In this document: piece after piece, positions 45,208 through 51,800 of the stretch
Numbering within the stretch: position 1 is the first letter of the stretch
How the letters are laid out: every line of letters begins with the position of its first letter
From: a virus
Virus record (IMG/VR): IMGVR_UViG_3300042453_002354
Span: 92,878 to 156,877 of that record
Strand: one strand, 5' to 3'
DNA: 64,000 bases
Made by a program: the position numbers and the translations under genes
Notes under the pieces: generated by a model
Databases searched by the model: none
What the model was told of the DNA's origin: nothing
What the model saw: the letters and a program-made list of their open reading frames with translations, nothing else

Positions 45208-45801
45208 TTAAAATTTTTCATTAAAATGAGATTCCCATATACTGTTAAGGTGTGATTCTGATACTATCACACACTCACTCAAGAGAGGCAACCATATATT
45301 AGTGGCCTTGTATGAATCGGCCGTCACTCTGTAACGCTTACCATCGGCCGTTCCCACAATTGTTATAGAGGAATCAAAGGGATCACGTGTAGCAAAAACA
45401 ATTAGATCAGGCGATTTATTTCTTCGCATAGATTCTTCCAGTTTTTGCATTTCATGTTTCCGATATTCTTCGGGATCTGGTTCATACTGCAATTCTATCA
45501 AATAATCAGGATACCATCTAGATAACTTCTTGATTAGATCGGTTTCTGATAGTGGCGATACTAACAATTTTTTGGATTTTGGTACTTCAAAGAATATGAT
45601 GTATGCGGCACAATCTTCCTCATAAGCTAGATGATTGAGCCCCCAGTTTCCGCCACGCTTAATTGCCGATCTAGTGAGATGTTTTTCTGCGTATTTTCTC
45701 GTGACTAGGAATCCACCATGGCCGGCCGTGCTATGAAAGGTCACTCCTCTTTCAATGATTGTTGATTGTTGTGATTTTCCCCAAGGCGTTTGTGTTGACA
45801 T
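45208..45801 (-). CDS. DUF7007-like early phage protein
   Basis: From ATG 45801 (MSTQTPWGKSQQSTIIERGV) it has 197 residues. The N-terminal TPWGKSQ...GVTFHSTAGHGGFLV pattern is a recurring phage module (I associate it with DUF7007, not verified). The middle has AIKRGGNWGLNHLAYEEDCA and the C terminus a second domain (SLSETDLIKK region onward). Spacing from RBS AAAGGA favours the second ATG over 45807. It is the first gene after promoter cassette 2. Confidence 0.62.
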   Translation of the reverse strand: MSTQTPWGKSQQSTIIERGVTFHSTAGHGGFLVTRKYAEKHLTRSAIKRGGNWGLNHLAYEEDCAAYIIFFEVPKSKKLLVSPLSETDLIKKLSRWYPDYLIELQYEPDPEEYRKHEMQKLEESMRRNKSPDLIVFATRDPFDSSITIVGTADGKRYRVTADSYKATNIWLPLLSECVIVSESHLNSIWESHFNEKF

Positions 45802-45837
45802 AATCATTTCCTTTATTTGATCACTATCTCTATTATT

Positions 45838-45866
45838 AGTATCTCAAATTTGGCCCTCCATGTCAA
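45838..45866 (-). promoter_or_regulatory. Repeated early promoter cassette 2
   Basis: TTGACA (45861-45866), 17 bp, GATACT (45838-45843), same spacer and leader as the other cassettes. It drives 45801 and 45186. Confidence 0.85.
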
Positions 45867-45906
45867 TACTTTTTGACAAAAAATTGGCGTTTTATTGAAA
45901 AAAAAA

Positions 45907-45937
45907 GGTGAACAATATCACTAGGATACTGTTCACC
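45907..45937 (-). terminator. Rho-independent terminator with a competing upstream partner
   Basis: On the minus strand an 8-bp stem GGTGAACA/TGTTCACC with a 15-nt loop is followed by nine U. It ends the 47193-45980 transcript. The loop contains CCTAGTGAT, perfectly complementary (9 bp) to ATCACTAGG at 45955-45963, 16 nt after the last stop codon. The two pairings could form a pseudoknot or compete. Confidence 0.85.
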
Positions 45938-45979
45938 AAAACCGGCGACCTGCGCCTAGTGATTTACAACCTTGTTAGT

Positions 45980-46378
45980 TTAACCCTTTCTTTTAAATGG
46001 TACTTTCGCTATTCTCTCAAGGTTATAAACTCCTCTTTTCTGCCCTGTAGTATTTTCGGCACCTGTAACATAACACTCGGTAGCATTAAAGATGAAGGCG
46101 AACGAATTCCAAGGCCTACCACTATCGGGATCAACGAGAGATTTTAGTTCTTGTCTCGTTACAACTACACGGCCAAAGGTATCCACAATTTCTTGCAAGA
46201 ATGCGACTTTTTCGCTGTTTGTTCTGCTATTGTAAATACGCTTCTTTTTCTTGGTTCCCGACAAAACGCCCGTATTCGTAACTTTTGCGGAAACATCGGC
46301 CACAATAGTAGCTTCAGTAGTTTCGCCAAAATTCGTGTTTTCGGTAGTATTTGTCACATTTTCAGTAGTTATGCTCAT
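45980..46378 (-). CDS. Putative small DNA-binding-like early protein (132 aa)
   Basis: The N-terminal 40 residues are Thr/Asn-rich (MSITTENVTNTTENTNFGET). Residues 40-130 hold KKKRIYNSRTNSEKVAFLQE, then VVVTRQELKSLVDPDSGRPW and a basic tail, a pattern that could be a winged helix. RBS AGGAGA precedes ATG. It has an unusual 5' region of phased A-tracts and a structured 3' terminator. The function is inferred weakly. Confidence 0.58.
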   Translation of the reverse strand: MSITTENVTNTTENTNFGETTEATIVADVSAKVTNTGVLSGTKKKKRIYNSRTNSEKVAFLQEIVDTFGRVVVTRQELKSLVDPDSGRPWNSFAFIFNATECYVTGAENTTGQKRGVYNLERIAKVPFKRKG

Positions 46379-46394
46379 AATATTATCTCCTATG

Positions 46395-46469
46395 TTTTTT
46401 CACACTTTTTCACACTTTTTTCGATTTTTTCACACTTTTTTGCGTTTTTTCTCGTTTTTCCTCATTTTT
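46395..46469. other. Phased A-tracts, predicted intrinsically curved DNA
   Basis: Eight T runs of 5-6 on the plus strand have centres near 397.5, 408, 418.5, 427.5, 438.5, 447.5, 457 and 467 (plus 46000), a mean period of about 10 bp. Most are separated by CACAC, CGA or GCG. Helically phased A-tracts bend DNA. It fills the whole gap between two genes. Confidence 0.7.
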
Positions 46470-46701
46470 ATTCATAAAGTTTTAGATCACGGCTATTCAA
46501 AAATTCATTCAATAATTGTCTAGCCTCGAACCAAATTTCATCTTCCGCTATTACTCTAGGTTCTGCAATGTATTTGTGATTAGCACGAAGTTTCTGATCA
46601 AGGTCCCATATCGCATCCTTCCATTTCTGTACGTCTGCCAGGTCTCTGGCAAACTGGTTAAACTCATTTTCATCCTCAAATGTTCGTGTAAATGTTATCA
46701 T
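46468..46701 (-). CDS. Hypothetical early protein (77 aa)
   Basis: MITFTRTFEDENEFNQFARD..., acidic and helical with DVQKWKDAIWDLDQKLRANH. It ends at the start of the phased A-tract region. No family is recognised. Confidence 0.55.
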   Translation of the reverse strand: MITFTRTFEDENEFNQFARDLADVQKWKDAIWDLDQKLRANHKYIAEPRVIAEDEIWFEARQLLNEFLNSRDLKLYE

Positions 46702-46711
46702 AGCATTACCA

Positions 46712-46987
46712 TTAAAACGGATTATTCTCTAGTCTAAACGATCCATTACCTTCTGTCAATACTTTTGACACAATTGCCAAAAATTTATCGTGATCAATCT
46801 TTCTAAGAGTTAGTCCATGCTTTTTTGCGTATTTGTTGATATGTTTTGAAGTGGTTGTACTGTAAAACTGTTCACTAGCAACGGCGCCCTGGCCAGCTTC
46901 ATATACAACCACTGGCGTTTTATATGAAAACAGTATTGAAGCTGCACCAAAATTGAAAACTAGTTCGGTTGCGTTTGCCTTGCTCAT
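46712..46987 (-). CDS. Conserved small phage protein (91 aa)
   Basis: From ATG 46987 (MSKANATELVFNFGAASILF) with RBS AAGGAGA. The core FYSTTTSKHINKYAKKHGLT is a motif seen in small proteins of other phages. A beta start and helical end are expected. No function is known. Confidence 0.6.
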   Translation of the reverse strand: MSKANATELVFNFGAASILFSYKTPVVVYEAGQGAVASEQFYSTTTSKHINKYAKKHGLTLRKIDHDKFLAIVSKVLTEGNGSFRLENNPF

Positions 46988-47019
46988 AATCATTCTCCTT
47001 ATATCAATCACTATCTCTA

Positions 47020-47193
47020 TTATCTGTCTTTCAATCTCTTAAACACATCAGCAGTAGCATCGAGAGTCTGAGAAAGAAACTCAAAGCACAATTCTTTGAA
47101 TTCTTCCATTTCTATATCGGTGTTTCGGCCTTCGGAAACGTTAGCGAAAAGAGTCCAGTAACGAGAAACCTTTTCTTCATCGAATCTTTCCAT
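47020..47193 (-). CDS. Small acidic early protein (57 aa)
   Basis: From ATG 47193 (MERFDEEKVSRYWTLFANVS) with RBS GGAGG, spacing 5. It is helical and acidic, first in the unit run by cassette 3. Its last codons overlap a sequence (ATCACTATCTCTATTAT) resembling the leader of the promoter cassette. Confidence 0.58.
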   Translation of the reverse strand: MERFDEEKVSRYWTLFANVSEGRNTDIEMEEFKELCFEFLSQTLDATADVFKRLKDR

Positions 47194-47228
47194 ATCGCCT
47201 CCATCACTCAATCACTCTCTCTATTATT

Positions 47229-47257
47229 AGTATCTCAAATTTGGCCATCCATGTCAA
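47229..47257 (-). promoter_or_regulatory. Repeated early promoter cassette 3
   Basis: TTGACA (47252-47257), 17 bp, GATACT (47229-47234), standard spacer. It drives 47193, 46987, 46701 and 46378, ending at the 45907 terminator. Confidence 0.85.
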
Positions 47258-47286
47258 TACTTTTTCGCCAAAATAATAAAAATATT

Positions 47287-47481
47287 TTAGTAAAGATACT
47301 CGATCAATTTTTCATAAACAAAATCACGATGTTGCGAATTAAGCTGATCCAGCTCATCTTCAGTCAGGGCGACACCATTTTTCCAAAATGCACCAGAAAT
47401 ATAAGCATCACAATAGTCTGGACAATCGGAATGATCAACGCCATCGAATGTTATATCATCAATTTTCAATATATTAAACAT
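47287..47481 (-). CDS. Small acidic conserved phage protein (64 aa)
   Basis: From ATG 47481 (MFNILKIDDITFDGVDHSDC). The pattern DCPDYCDAYISGAFWKNGVA...LTEDELDQLNSQHRDFVYEK resembles a small protein found in many phages with D.PD(F/Y)CDA and LTEEEL..LN. The function is unknown. Confidence 0.62.
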   Translation of the reverse strand: MFNILKIDDITFDGVDHSDCPDYCDAYISGAFWKNGVALTEDELDQLNSQHRDFVYEKLIEYLY

Positions 47482-47500
47482 AGTACTCACTTTTTTATCT

Positions 47501-47707
47501 TTAATCCTGAAAAGCTACAGCCCAAGTCCGTGCAGAATCTCTAATCGCTTCACCGTTTGGATCATCTATGTAACAATCGTTTCCATCAGGGCCCCATACG
47601 TGAGACTCTGCGGCCTCTAGTGTAGAGTAAACACCTGCCACTGTTACAACTCCGGTAGAATCGGATAACACCACGAAAACTCTTTTCACATCATTCTTTG
47701 TATTCAT
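47501..47707 (-). CDS. Small hypothetical early protein (68 aa)
   Basis: From ATG 47707 (MNTKNDVKRVFVVLSDSTGV), a beta-alpha domain with GVYSTLEAAESHVWGPDGND, typical of small phage proteins that carry a sequence-variable tail. It is first after cassette 4. Confidence 0.58.
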   Translation of the reverse strand: MNTKNDVKRVFVVLSDSTGVVTVAGVYSTLEAAESHVWGPDGNDCYIDDPNGEAIRDSARTWAVAFQD

Positions 47708-47743
47708 AATCATTCTCTTTACTTGATCACTATCTCTATTATT

Positions 47744-47772
47744 AGTATCTCAAATTTGGCCTCCTATGTCAA
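47744..47772 (-). promoter_or_regulatory. Repeated early promoter cassette 4
   Basis: TTGACA (47767-47772), 17 bp, GATACT (47744-47749). It drives 47707 and 47481. Confidence 0.85.
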
Positions 47773-47827
47773 TACTTTTTGGCGAAAATAATGAAAATAT
47801 TTTCGCCAATTAAATCAATCACTTAGA

Positions 47828-48172
47828 TTAATCTGCTAGTGAATCGGGAAATTCATCCTCATACCCTAAAAGTACGTAATCTCCATGTTCCCATAGTGCG
47901 ATGAAATCAAAGGGCATTAGTGCATTATTAATAAGGCCGTCTAGTTCTTCAATCATTTCATCAAATAGTATTAGATCATCTTCATCATATTCATCAAGTT
48001 CCTGTAATAGTGAAACCGTAGGAATGAATAACTCTTCAGCAAGTTCAACCATTTTCAATATAGTTTGCTTTGGTGTTCGTGGTATAGCACCATCAATCCA
48101 ACAACCTTGAAGATTAATCAATTTTTGTGATATTTCACGGGCCGCCGGTGTTTCAAACGATTCTATTGCCAT
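47828..48172 (-). CDS. Acidic early protein, paralogue of the 54808-55146 gene
   Basis: From ATG 48172 (MAIESFETPAAREISQKLIN) with RBS AAAGGAG it has 114 residues, strongly acidic. Shared features with the 112-residue protein at 54808-55146 are a WID segment near residue 25, a central helix, MIEELDGLINNALMPFDFIA (there MIEDIDFLINEKIRPNGLVA) and ALWEHGDYV. The function is unknown. It shares its transcript with tRNA-Asn and the 181-residue gene. Confidence 0.62.
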   Translation of the reverse strand: MAIESFETPAAREISQKLINLQGCWIDGAIPRTPKQTILKMVELAEELFIPTVSLLQELDEYDEDDLILFDEMIEELDGLINNALMPFDFIALWEHGDYVLLGYEDEFPDSLAD

Positions 48173-48182
48173 ATAGTCTCCT

Positions 48183-48728
48183 TTATATGTTAAACCACTC
48201 TGGTTTATGTTCAGGTATTCTCCATGTCGCAAATCTTGCTTTATCGTGTATATAATAGGTACGATATGCATCAACGGCACTCGTAGGGCTTTTGTATGCA
48301 TCAGGCATTGCTTGAGCAAATGTCGTTAAACCTTTACTCTGTAAGGCCGCCGGCGGTTCTCTTAATATGTTCATCAGTTCATCATTTCTTTCGCAAGCGT
48401 GAATTTTACCATATCTCCGTGTATACTCTTTGCACATTTCTACAAAATGACGAAACAACCATTCATAATTTTCGGTTGTTTCTCTTGTCCATATTGTACA
48501 AGGATGGTTTATATGCGTGATCTTGTATAGTATGGATTCTTTGTATGGTGAATGGTGTTTGTATCGCTTCTTCTTGCTACCTTTTGCTGGTGGCAGTTCT
48601 TCACCATCAATTATATGGTGTGTGGTGGACAACAATTGGGCCGATTCCAGAATCATCTTAACCACATGCTTATCACACAATGATCGTGCGGCCAGTTCCG
48701 GATTCTCATCAATCACGAATATATTCAT
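48183..48728 (-). CDS. Conserved phage protein, LCDKHVVKMILESAQLL family
   Basis: 181 residues. The N terminus (MNIFVIDENPELAARSLCDK, then HVVKMILESAQLLSTTHH) and C terminus (AYRTYYIHDKARFATWRIPE) define a family common in large phages, with structural features reminiscent of T4 endonuclease V-type pyrimidine-dimer glycosylases. I cannot place a catalytic residue. Basic patches (KGSKKKRYKHHSPYKESILY) fit DNA binding. Confidence 0.65.
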   Translation of the reverse strand: MNIFVIDENPELAARSLCDKHVVKMILESAQLLSTTHHIIDGEELPPAKGSKKKRYKHHSPYKESILYKITHINHPCTIWTRETTENYEWLFRHFVEMCKEYTRRYGKIHACERNDELMNILREPPAALQSKGLTTFAQAMPDAYKSPTSAVDAYRTYYIHDKARFATWRIPEHKPEWFNI

Positions 48729-48744
48729 AGAATCACATAATAAA

Positions 48745-48819
48745 TGGCTGGCGAGGTTGGGATCGAACCAACGACGAGCTGATTAACAGTCAGCCATTCT
48801 ACCACTGAATTACTCGCCA
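48745..48819 (-). tRNA. tRNA-Asn (GUU)
   Basis: The minus strand gives acceptor TGGCGAG/CTCGCCA, D-arm TTCAGTGGTAGAAT, anticodon stem GCTGA/TCAGC with loop CTGTTAA (anticodon GTT), T-arm GTTGG TTCGATC CCAAC, discriminator G and encoded CCA (48745-48747). It has its own promoter. Confidence 0.95.
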
Positions 48820-48829
48820 ATACTCCTTT

Positions 48830-48858
48830 ATATTAACATACAGAAAGATCTTGGTCAA
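48830..48858 (-). promoter_or_regulatory. Sigma70-type promoter TTGACC-N17-TAATAT
   Basis: TTGACC (48853-48858) and TAATAT (48830-48835) with a 17-bp spacer lie 11 nt upstream of tRNA-Asn. The spacer is unlike that of the cassettes, so it is an independent promoter for the tRNA and the two genes behind it. Confidence 0.7.
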
Positions 48859-48861
48859 TAC

Positions 48862-49095
48862 TTAAAACACATTCTTAAACAGTCCATGCGCCTTTTCTTG
48901 GTGTTCTATTCTAGAGAATTGTAACAGTTCAAAGTTAGTAAGATTACCATAACCATGATGGAATATGCTATCAAGTGCATCAGGATTCTTAGCTAGGGCC
49001 TTAATCAAGGCCTTGTATGCGGTCATCGAATTACGAAAACTTTTAGGAAAACTATTTTTGAATCGTAGGGTCACTCTTGTTGATTTAGTTGCCAT
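48862..49095 (-). CDS. Small basic hypothetical early protein (77 aa)
   Basis: From ATG 49095 (MATKSTRVTLRFKNSFPKSF), a basic N terminus and helical end (RIEHQEKAHGLFKNVF). It is first after cassette 5 and is followed by the tRNA promoter. No family is recognised. Confidence 0.56.
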   Translation of the reverse strand: MATKSTRVTLRFKNSFPKSFRNSMTAYKALIKALAKNPDALDSIFHHGYGNLTNFELLQFSRIEHQEKAHGLFKNVF

Positions 49096-49131
49096 AATCA
49101 TTTCCTTTACTTGATCACTATCTCTATTATT

Positions 49132-49160
49132 AGTATCTCAAATTTGGCCTTCTGTGTCAA
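49132..49160 (-). promoter_or_regulatory. Repeated early promoter cassette 5
   Basis: TTGACA (49155-49160), 17 bp, GATACT (49132-49137). It drives the gene at 48862-49095. Confidence 0.85.
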
Positions 49161-49172
49161 CACTTTTTGTAA

Positions 49173-49442
49173 TTATTGTAAAAATGATTGAACAATCTTT
49201 ACAAGGCCAACGGAATAGTTAGCATCATCAGAAAATTCATCGGCGTATTCTTCAGCGGCATCAAGGTCACTGAATTGTATTATATTGTCTTCACGCACAC
49301 ACCATATTTTATCATTCACTATGGCCACTTTGTATAAATGCTTGCTCAATTCAGAGGCCACAATTGAAAAATCTTTTGCTTCCGTTAAATTAAAGAATTC
49401 GATGATGTTTGATTCTCTTACGCACCACACTTCTGTTTTCAT
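49173..49442 (-). CDS. Early protein with internal tandem repeat
   Basis: 89 residues. The first half (VWCVRESNIIEFFNLTEAKD, residues 5-24) is repeated as IWCVREDNIIQFSDLDAAEE (residues about 46-65). Each half is a strand-turn-helix unit, so the protein is an internal duplication. RBS GGAGG precedes ATG. The function is unknown. Confidence 0.62.
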   Translation of the reverse strand: MKTEVWCVRESNIIEFFNLTEAKDFSIVASELSKHLYKVAIVNDKIWCVREDNIIQFSDLDAAEEYADEFSDDANYSVGLVKIVQSFLQ

Positions 49443-49475
49443 ATCGCCTCCGTATTAATCACTCTCTATAATATT

Positions 49476-49504
49476 ATAATGACACAATTGGCCCGCTATC
49501 GCAA
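49476..49504 (-). promoter_or_regulatory. Degenerate early promoter cassette
   Basis: TTGCGA (49499-49504), 17 bp, CATTAT (49476-49481). Parts of the cassette spacer (GGCCAATTG) and leader (ATAGAGAGTGATTAA) are recognisable, so it is a diverged copy. An overlapping TATAAT lies 2 bp further downstream. It precedes the ATG at 49442. Confidence 0.5.
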
Positions 49505-49601
49505 GCATTTTTATTGTGGTAGGCCATAATAAAAGTACTTGACAATCAAAATTTTTTATGTACGAAGGCCTTGCGGAAAAATTTCTTGACAGCTTAGTGT
49601 A

Positions 49602-49695
49602 TGGCCACCACATCCACCACAACAATACAATGGCCACCACAACCACCACAATACAATGGCCACCACAACCACCACAACAATACAGCGGCCACCAC
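49602..49695. repeat. 3.3 tandem copies of a 29-bp GGCCACCAC repeat
   Basis: Units TGGCCACCACAWCCACCAC followed by AACAATACAA repeat three times (29, 26 and 29 bp; the middle one lacks 3 bp) plus a partial fourth. They lie in the 264-bp gap 49443-49706. Unit lengths are not multiples of three and no RBS-linked frame is kept, so they are not coding. Confidence 0.8.
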
Positions 49696-49706
49696 TATAC
49701 TATTCT

Positions 49707-50069
49707 CTATTCACCTCTACTATAAATCTCCCATACATCGGACAGTGATACATGGAGATTATTTCTAATACCCTTTGGTATAGGTTCCCAGTATTGCTCA
49801 TCATCAGGGAATACACATACAAAACTTTTTACTATCTCGCTCATCAATTCGGCATCTTGTTTGCGATCATTTGTCTTTAACTGATTGAAGAAGAATTGTA
49901 CTAATCTGTCTATTAGATTGGCCGATGGAATTACATCAGGATGGTTTACTAGTCTTGATAATGCGTTCTTGTCACATCCACTCTTTTCTGATATTTCCTT
50001 TAGTGTAATTTTTCGCTTTTCTTTTTGTTCTAGTCTCTGTGTCATTTTTGCAAGATCAAAACGTATCAT
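49707..50069 (-). CDS. XRE-type HTH regulator, paralogue A
   Basis: From ATG 50069 (MIRFDLAKMTQRLEQKEKRK) with RBS GGAGAG it has 120 residues. The HTH is at about 8-45 (ITLKEISEKSGCDKNALSRL). The C-terminal half (FPDDEQYWEPIPKGIRNNLH, VSLSDVWEIYSRGE) is shared with the paralogue at 54418-54786. Cro/CI-type proteins of this kind bind operators as dimers. The early promoter cassettes are obvious candidate targets. Confidence 0.75.
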   Translation of the reverse strand: MIRFDLAKMTQRLEQKEKRKITLKEISEKSGCDKNALSRLVNHPDVIPSANLIDRLVQFFFNQLKTNDRKQDAELMSEIVKSFVCVFPDDEQYWEPIPKGIRNNLHVSLSDVWEIYSRGE

Positions 50070-50207
50070 GGCAATCTCTCCTATCAATGTTTCATAATGT
50101 AATCAAAACCGAACCTATCGATTCGTTTCCTTGAATGGGTATGGCCGTCACGCAATCCATTTTTGAAAACTACCTTCCGACTGGCGGAATCTTATTTTCC
50201 ATTTTAC

Positions 50208-50238
50208 GATACTTGAATATGACGACCACCCAAGTATC
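50208..50238. promoter_or_regulatory. Inverted repeat GATACTTG...CAAGTATC, possible operator or hairpin
   Basis: A perfect 8-bp dyad with a 15-bp centre lies in the 229-bp gap (50070-50298) upstream of HTH paralogue A, which contains no good gene. It could be an operator for the HTH protein or an RNA stem. No clear promoter is seen between it and the HTH gene. Confidence 0.4.
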
Positions 50239-50298
50239 AACCAATCTCTTAACAAGGCTCACTAGATCCGGTTTTCATCACACTATGATTTTTGTTTA

Positions 50299-50496
50299 CT
50301 ACTCGTCAATCTCTTCCCAAACAATGCGCTTGGCTAGCTTCCATCTTATTTTATTAAGTTCATTCAGTATTACATCTTGATTACTTTGTGATTTCAATTC
50401 AAGCTCAATTTTCTCAACCATTTCTAGAACCTCATCTCGGTCTACGATGGCCAATGCTCTCATTTCTGAATTGTTTCTCAAATCAACCATTTTCAT
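50299..50496 (-). CDS. Small helical early protein (65 aa)
   Basis: MKMVDLRNNSEMRALAIVDR..., amphipathic helices with acidic end (LAKRIVWEEIDE). RBS GAGG is 5 nt before ATG. It is the first gene after cassette 6 and lies upstream of the HTH gene in the same direction. Confidence 0.55.
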   Translation of the reverse strand: MKMVDLRNNSEMRALAIVDRDEVLEMVEKIELELKSQSNQDVILNELNKIRWKLAKRIVWEEIDE

Positions 50497-50531
50497 TTGA
50501 CCTCACCATTTTTATCATTCTCTCTATTATT

Positions 50532-50560
50532 AGTATCTCAAATTTGGCCTTCTGTGTCAA
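50532..50560 (-). promoter_or_regulatory. Repeated early promoter cassette 6
   Basis: TTGACA (50555-50560), 17 bp, GATACT (50532-50537). The -35 overlaps the end of the next upstream gene. It drives 50496 and possibly HTH A. Confidence 0.82.
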
Positions 50561-50832
50561 TCGTTTTTTGTCTTTCTATTATTCTTTATAGTCTGTACAA
50601 TCTCATTATAATCTGAACAATCTTCACCACATCCAGCACAAAACAGATTGTCCGGATCAATATCTGCACCACTTATCAGAAACAGTCTATTTCCAAAATC
50701 GGCCATTACTGTGGCACAACTCTCGCAATACGCATCTCCTATCATTTCATCACACAATATGATAGAATATGGAAACTGTTTGTGTTTCACGATGGTTTTA
50801 TATTCTGCTTTGTTTGTAATGAAGTGGCGCAT
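50557..50832 (-). CDS. Small protein with two CxxC zinc-ribbon knuckles
   Basis: From ATG 50832 (MRHFITNKAEYKTIVKHKQF) it has 91 residues; ATG 50838 sits too close to the RBS AGGAG. The pairs CESC (about 36-39) and CAGCGEDC (about 65-72) fit a zinc ribbon. Many small phage regulators have this build. No family is recognised. Confidence 0.6.
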   Translation of the reverse strand: MRHFITNKAEYKTIVKHKQFPYSIILCDEMIGDAYCESCATVMADFGNRLFLISGADIDPDNLFCAGCGEDCSDYNEIVQTIKNNRKTKND

Positions 50833-50868
50833 CGTCATTCTCCTTTGTTGATCACTATCTCTACTATT

Positions 50869-50897
50869 AGTATCTCAAATTGGCCACACTCGATCAA
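50869..50897 (-). promoter_or_regulatory. Repeated early promoter cassette 7 (TTGATC variant)
   Basis: TTGATC (50892-50897), 17 bp, GATACT (50869-50874). One T is missing from the spacer's AAATTT but the 17-bp spacing is kept. It drives 50832. Confidence 0.75.
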
Positions 50898-50905
50898 GTA
50901 TTTTA

Positions 50906-51118
50906 TTAAGATGATCCATATTTTTTGTTGATCGGCGCTCCACTATGCTCATAATGTTTCAATTCATTCAATAACTCTGTTACAGCATTAGTTACTTTAA
51001 AACAGGCAATTCTTAATCTATCTTTTTGGTAGCATTCACCAAAACGCTCTATTTCTTTTCTTATTGTAGATTGAGTTTGTTGTAGAGATTCTAATAATTC
51101 TTTTTGGAATTCGCTCAT
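50906..51118 (-). CDS. Small helical early protein (70 aa)
   Basis: From ATG 51118 (MSEFQKELLESLQQTQSTIR) with RBS AAGGAG. Helical and charged. It is coupled to the preceding gene (1-nt gap). No family is recognised. Confidence 0.55.
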   Translation of the reverse strand: MSEFQKELLESLQQTQSTIRKEIERFGECYQKDRLRIACFKVTNAVTELLNELKHYEHSGAPINKKYGSS

Positions 51119-51119
51119 T

Positions 51120-51314
51120 TTATTCTCCTTCATTCAATTTTTGTGCCGTTATTGTCCAAGATATGGTTGAGATAACATCACCTATTTTCAGCTTAGTTTC
51201 TAGATCATCCACTTTACCCATAATGTCCACTAGATCGATGAATGAATATTCTAGTTGCTTTGATATGCTTTTTTCTGAGAAGTCCTGCCACCATTCTCTA
51301 TCAAATTTTTCCAT
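51120..51314 (-). CDS. Small acidic early protein (64 aa)
   Basis: MEKFDREWWQDFSEKSISKQ..., helical with an acidic centre (VDIMGKVDDLETKLKIGDVI). RBS AGGAG precedes ATG. It is first after cassette 8. Confidence 0.55.
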   Translation of the reverse strand: MEKFDREWWQDFSEKSISKQLEYSFIDLVDIMGKVDDLETKLKIGDVISTISWTITAQKLNEGE

Positions 51315-51350
51315 TTCGTTTCTCCTATTGTTATCTCTTCCTCTATTATT

Positions 51351-51379
51351 AGTATCTCAAAACTGGCGTTCTGTGTCAA
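51351..51379 (-). promoter_or_regulatory. Repeated early promoter cassette 8
   Basis: TTGACA (51374-51379), 17 bp, GATACT (51351-51356). The spacer has CGCCAGTTTTGA rather than GGCCAAATTTGA. It drives 51314 and 51118. Confidence 0.82.
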
Positions 51380-51397
51380 TGCTTTTTATGGACTATT

Positions 51398-51592
51398 TTA
51401 ATTCTCTAGTGTGAAAATATAGGTTTCTCCGTCATCATTGATCACTACTTCATCACCACTAAGAATTTTACTTAGTTCTTTTTCTGATATCTCCCACATG
51501 TCATATCGTTCTGAAAACAGGTCTACCGAAACATGATCAAAATTTAATCCGTCAATTTTCGATTCCATTCTTATCACTACTTGACTGGCCAT
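51398..51592 (-). CDS. Small acidic early protein (64 aa)
   Basis: MASQVVIRMESKIDGLNFDH..., beta start then helix (EISEKELSKILSGDEVVIND). RBS AGGAG precedes ATG. Single-gene unit after cassette 9. Confidence 0.55.
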   Translation of the reverse strand: MASQVVIRMESKIDGLNFDHVSVDLFSERYDMWEISEKELSKILSGDEVVINDDGETYIFTLEN

Positions 51593-51628
51593 TTCGTTTC
51601 TCCTATTGTTATCTCTTCCTCTATTATT

Positions 51629-51657
51629 AGTATCTCAAATTTGGCCATCCATTGCAA
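51629..51657 (-). promoter_or_regulatory. Repeated early promoter cassette 9 (TTGCAA variant)
   Basis: TTGCAA (51652-51657), 17 bp, GATACT (51629-51634). The TTGCAA variant also occurs at 55217-55222. It drives 51592. Confidence 0.78.
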
Positions 51658-51711
51658 CCATTTTTTGGCTTTTTTTATTTTTTGTTGGTGTAGTGATATG
51701 AGGAATTTTGA

Positions 51712-51777
51712 TTCAAAACGTCATTTTTGACGCTATTTTGAACTAAGTGGTTGATTTTACTAGAATCGACCACTTAG
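51712..51777. other. Two consecutive strong stem-loops
   Basis: Stem 1 (51712-51742): TTCAAAA..CGTCA paired with TGACG..TTTTGAA (12 bp with a 3-nt bulge). Stem 2 (51743-51777): CTAAGTGGT / ACCACTTAG with an inner GATT/AATC, 14 bp in all with one G-T pair. They lie downstream of 51801 and upstream of cassette 9. Neither has a U tract, so they may terminate, protect or process RNA. A 13-bp direct repeat TTGATTTTACTAG also occurs at 51751 and 51785. Confidence 0.65.
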
Positions 51778-51800
51778 CTAAGTTATTGATTTTACTAGTG

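Noticed and set aside
47003-47036. A further promoter cassette upstream of 46987
   Set aside because: The leader-like ATCACTATCTCTATTAT is present, but no GATACT or TTGACA follows and it lies inside the end of the 47193 gene.
49540-49570. Plus-strand sigma70 promoter at TTGACAATC
   Set aside because: A TTGACA is present but no fitting -10 at 16-18 bp and no plus-strand gene follows.
49602-49695. CRISPR-like array in the GGCCACCAC repeats
   Set aside because: The units are directly adjacent tandem copies without unique spacers.
50135-50380. An 81-residue plus-strand frame in the gap upstream of HTH A
   Set aside because: No RBS, weak coding character, and it overlaps the minus-strand gene at 50299-50496.
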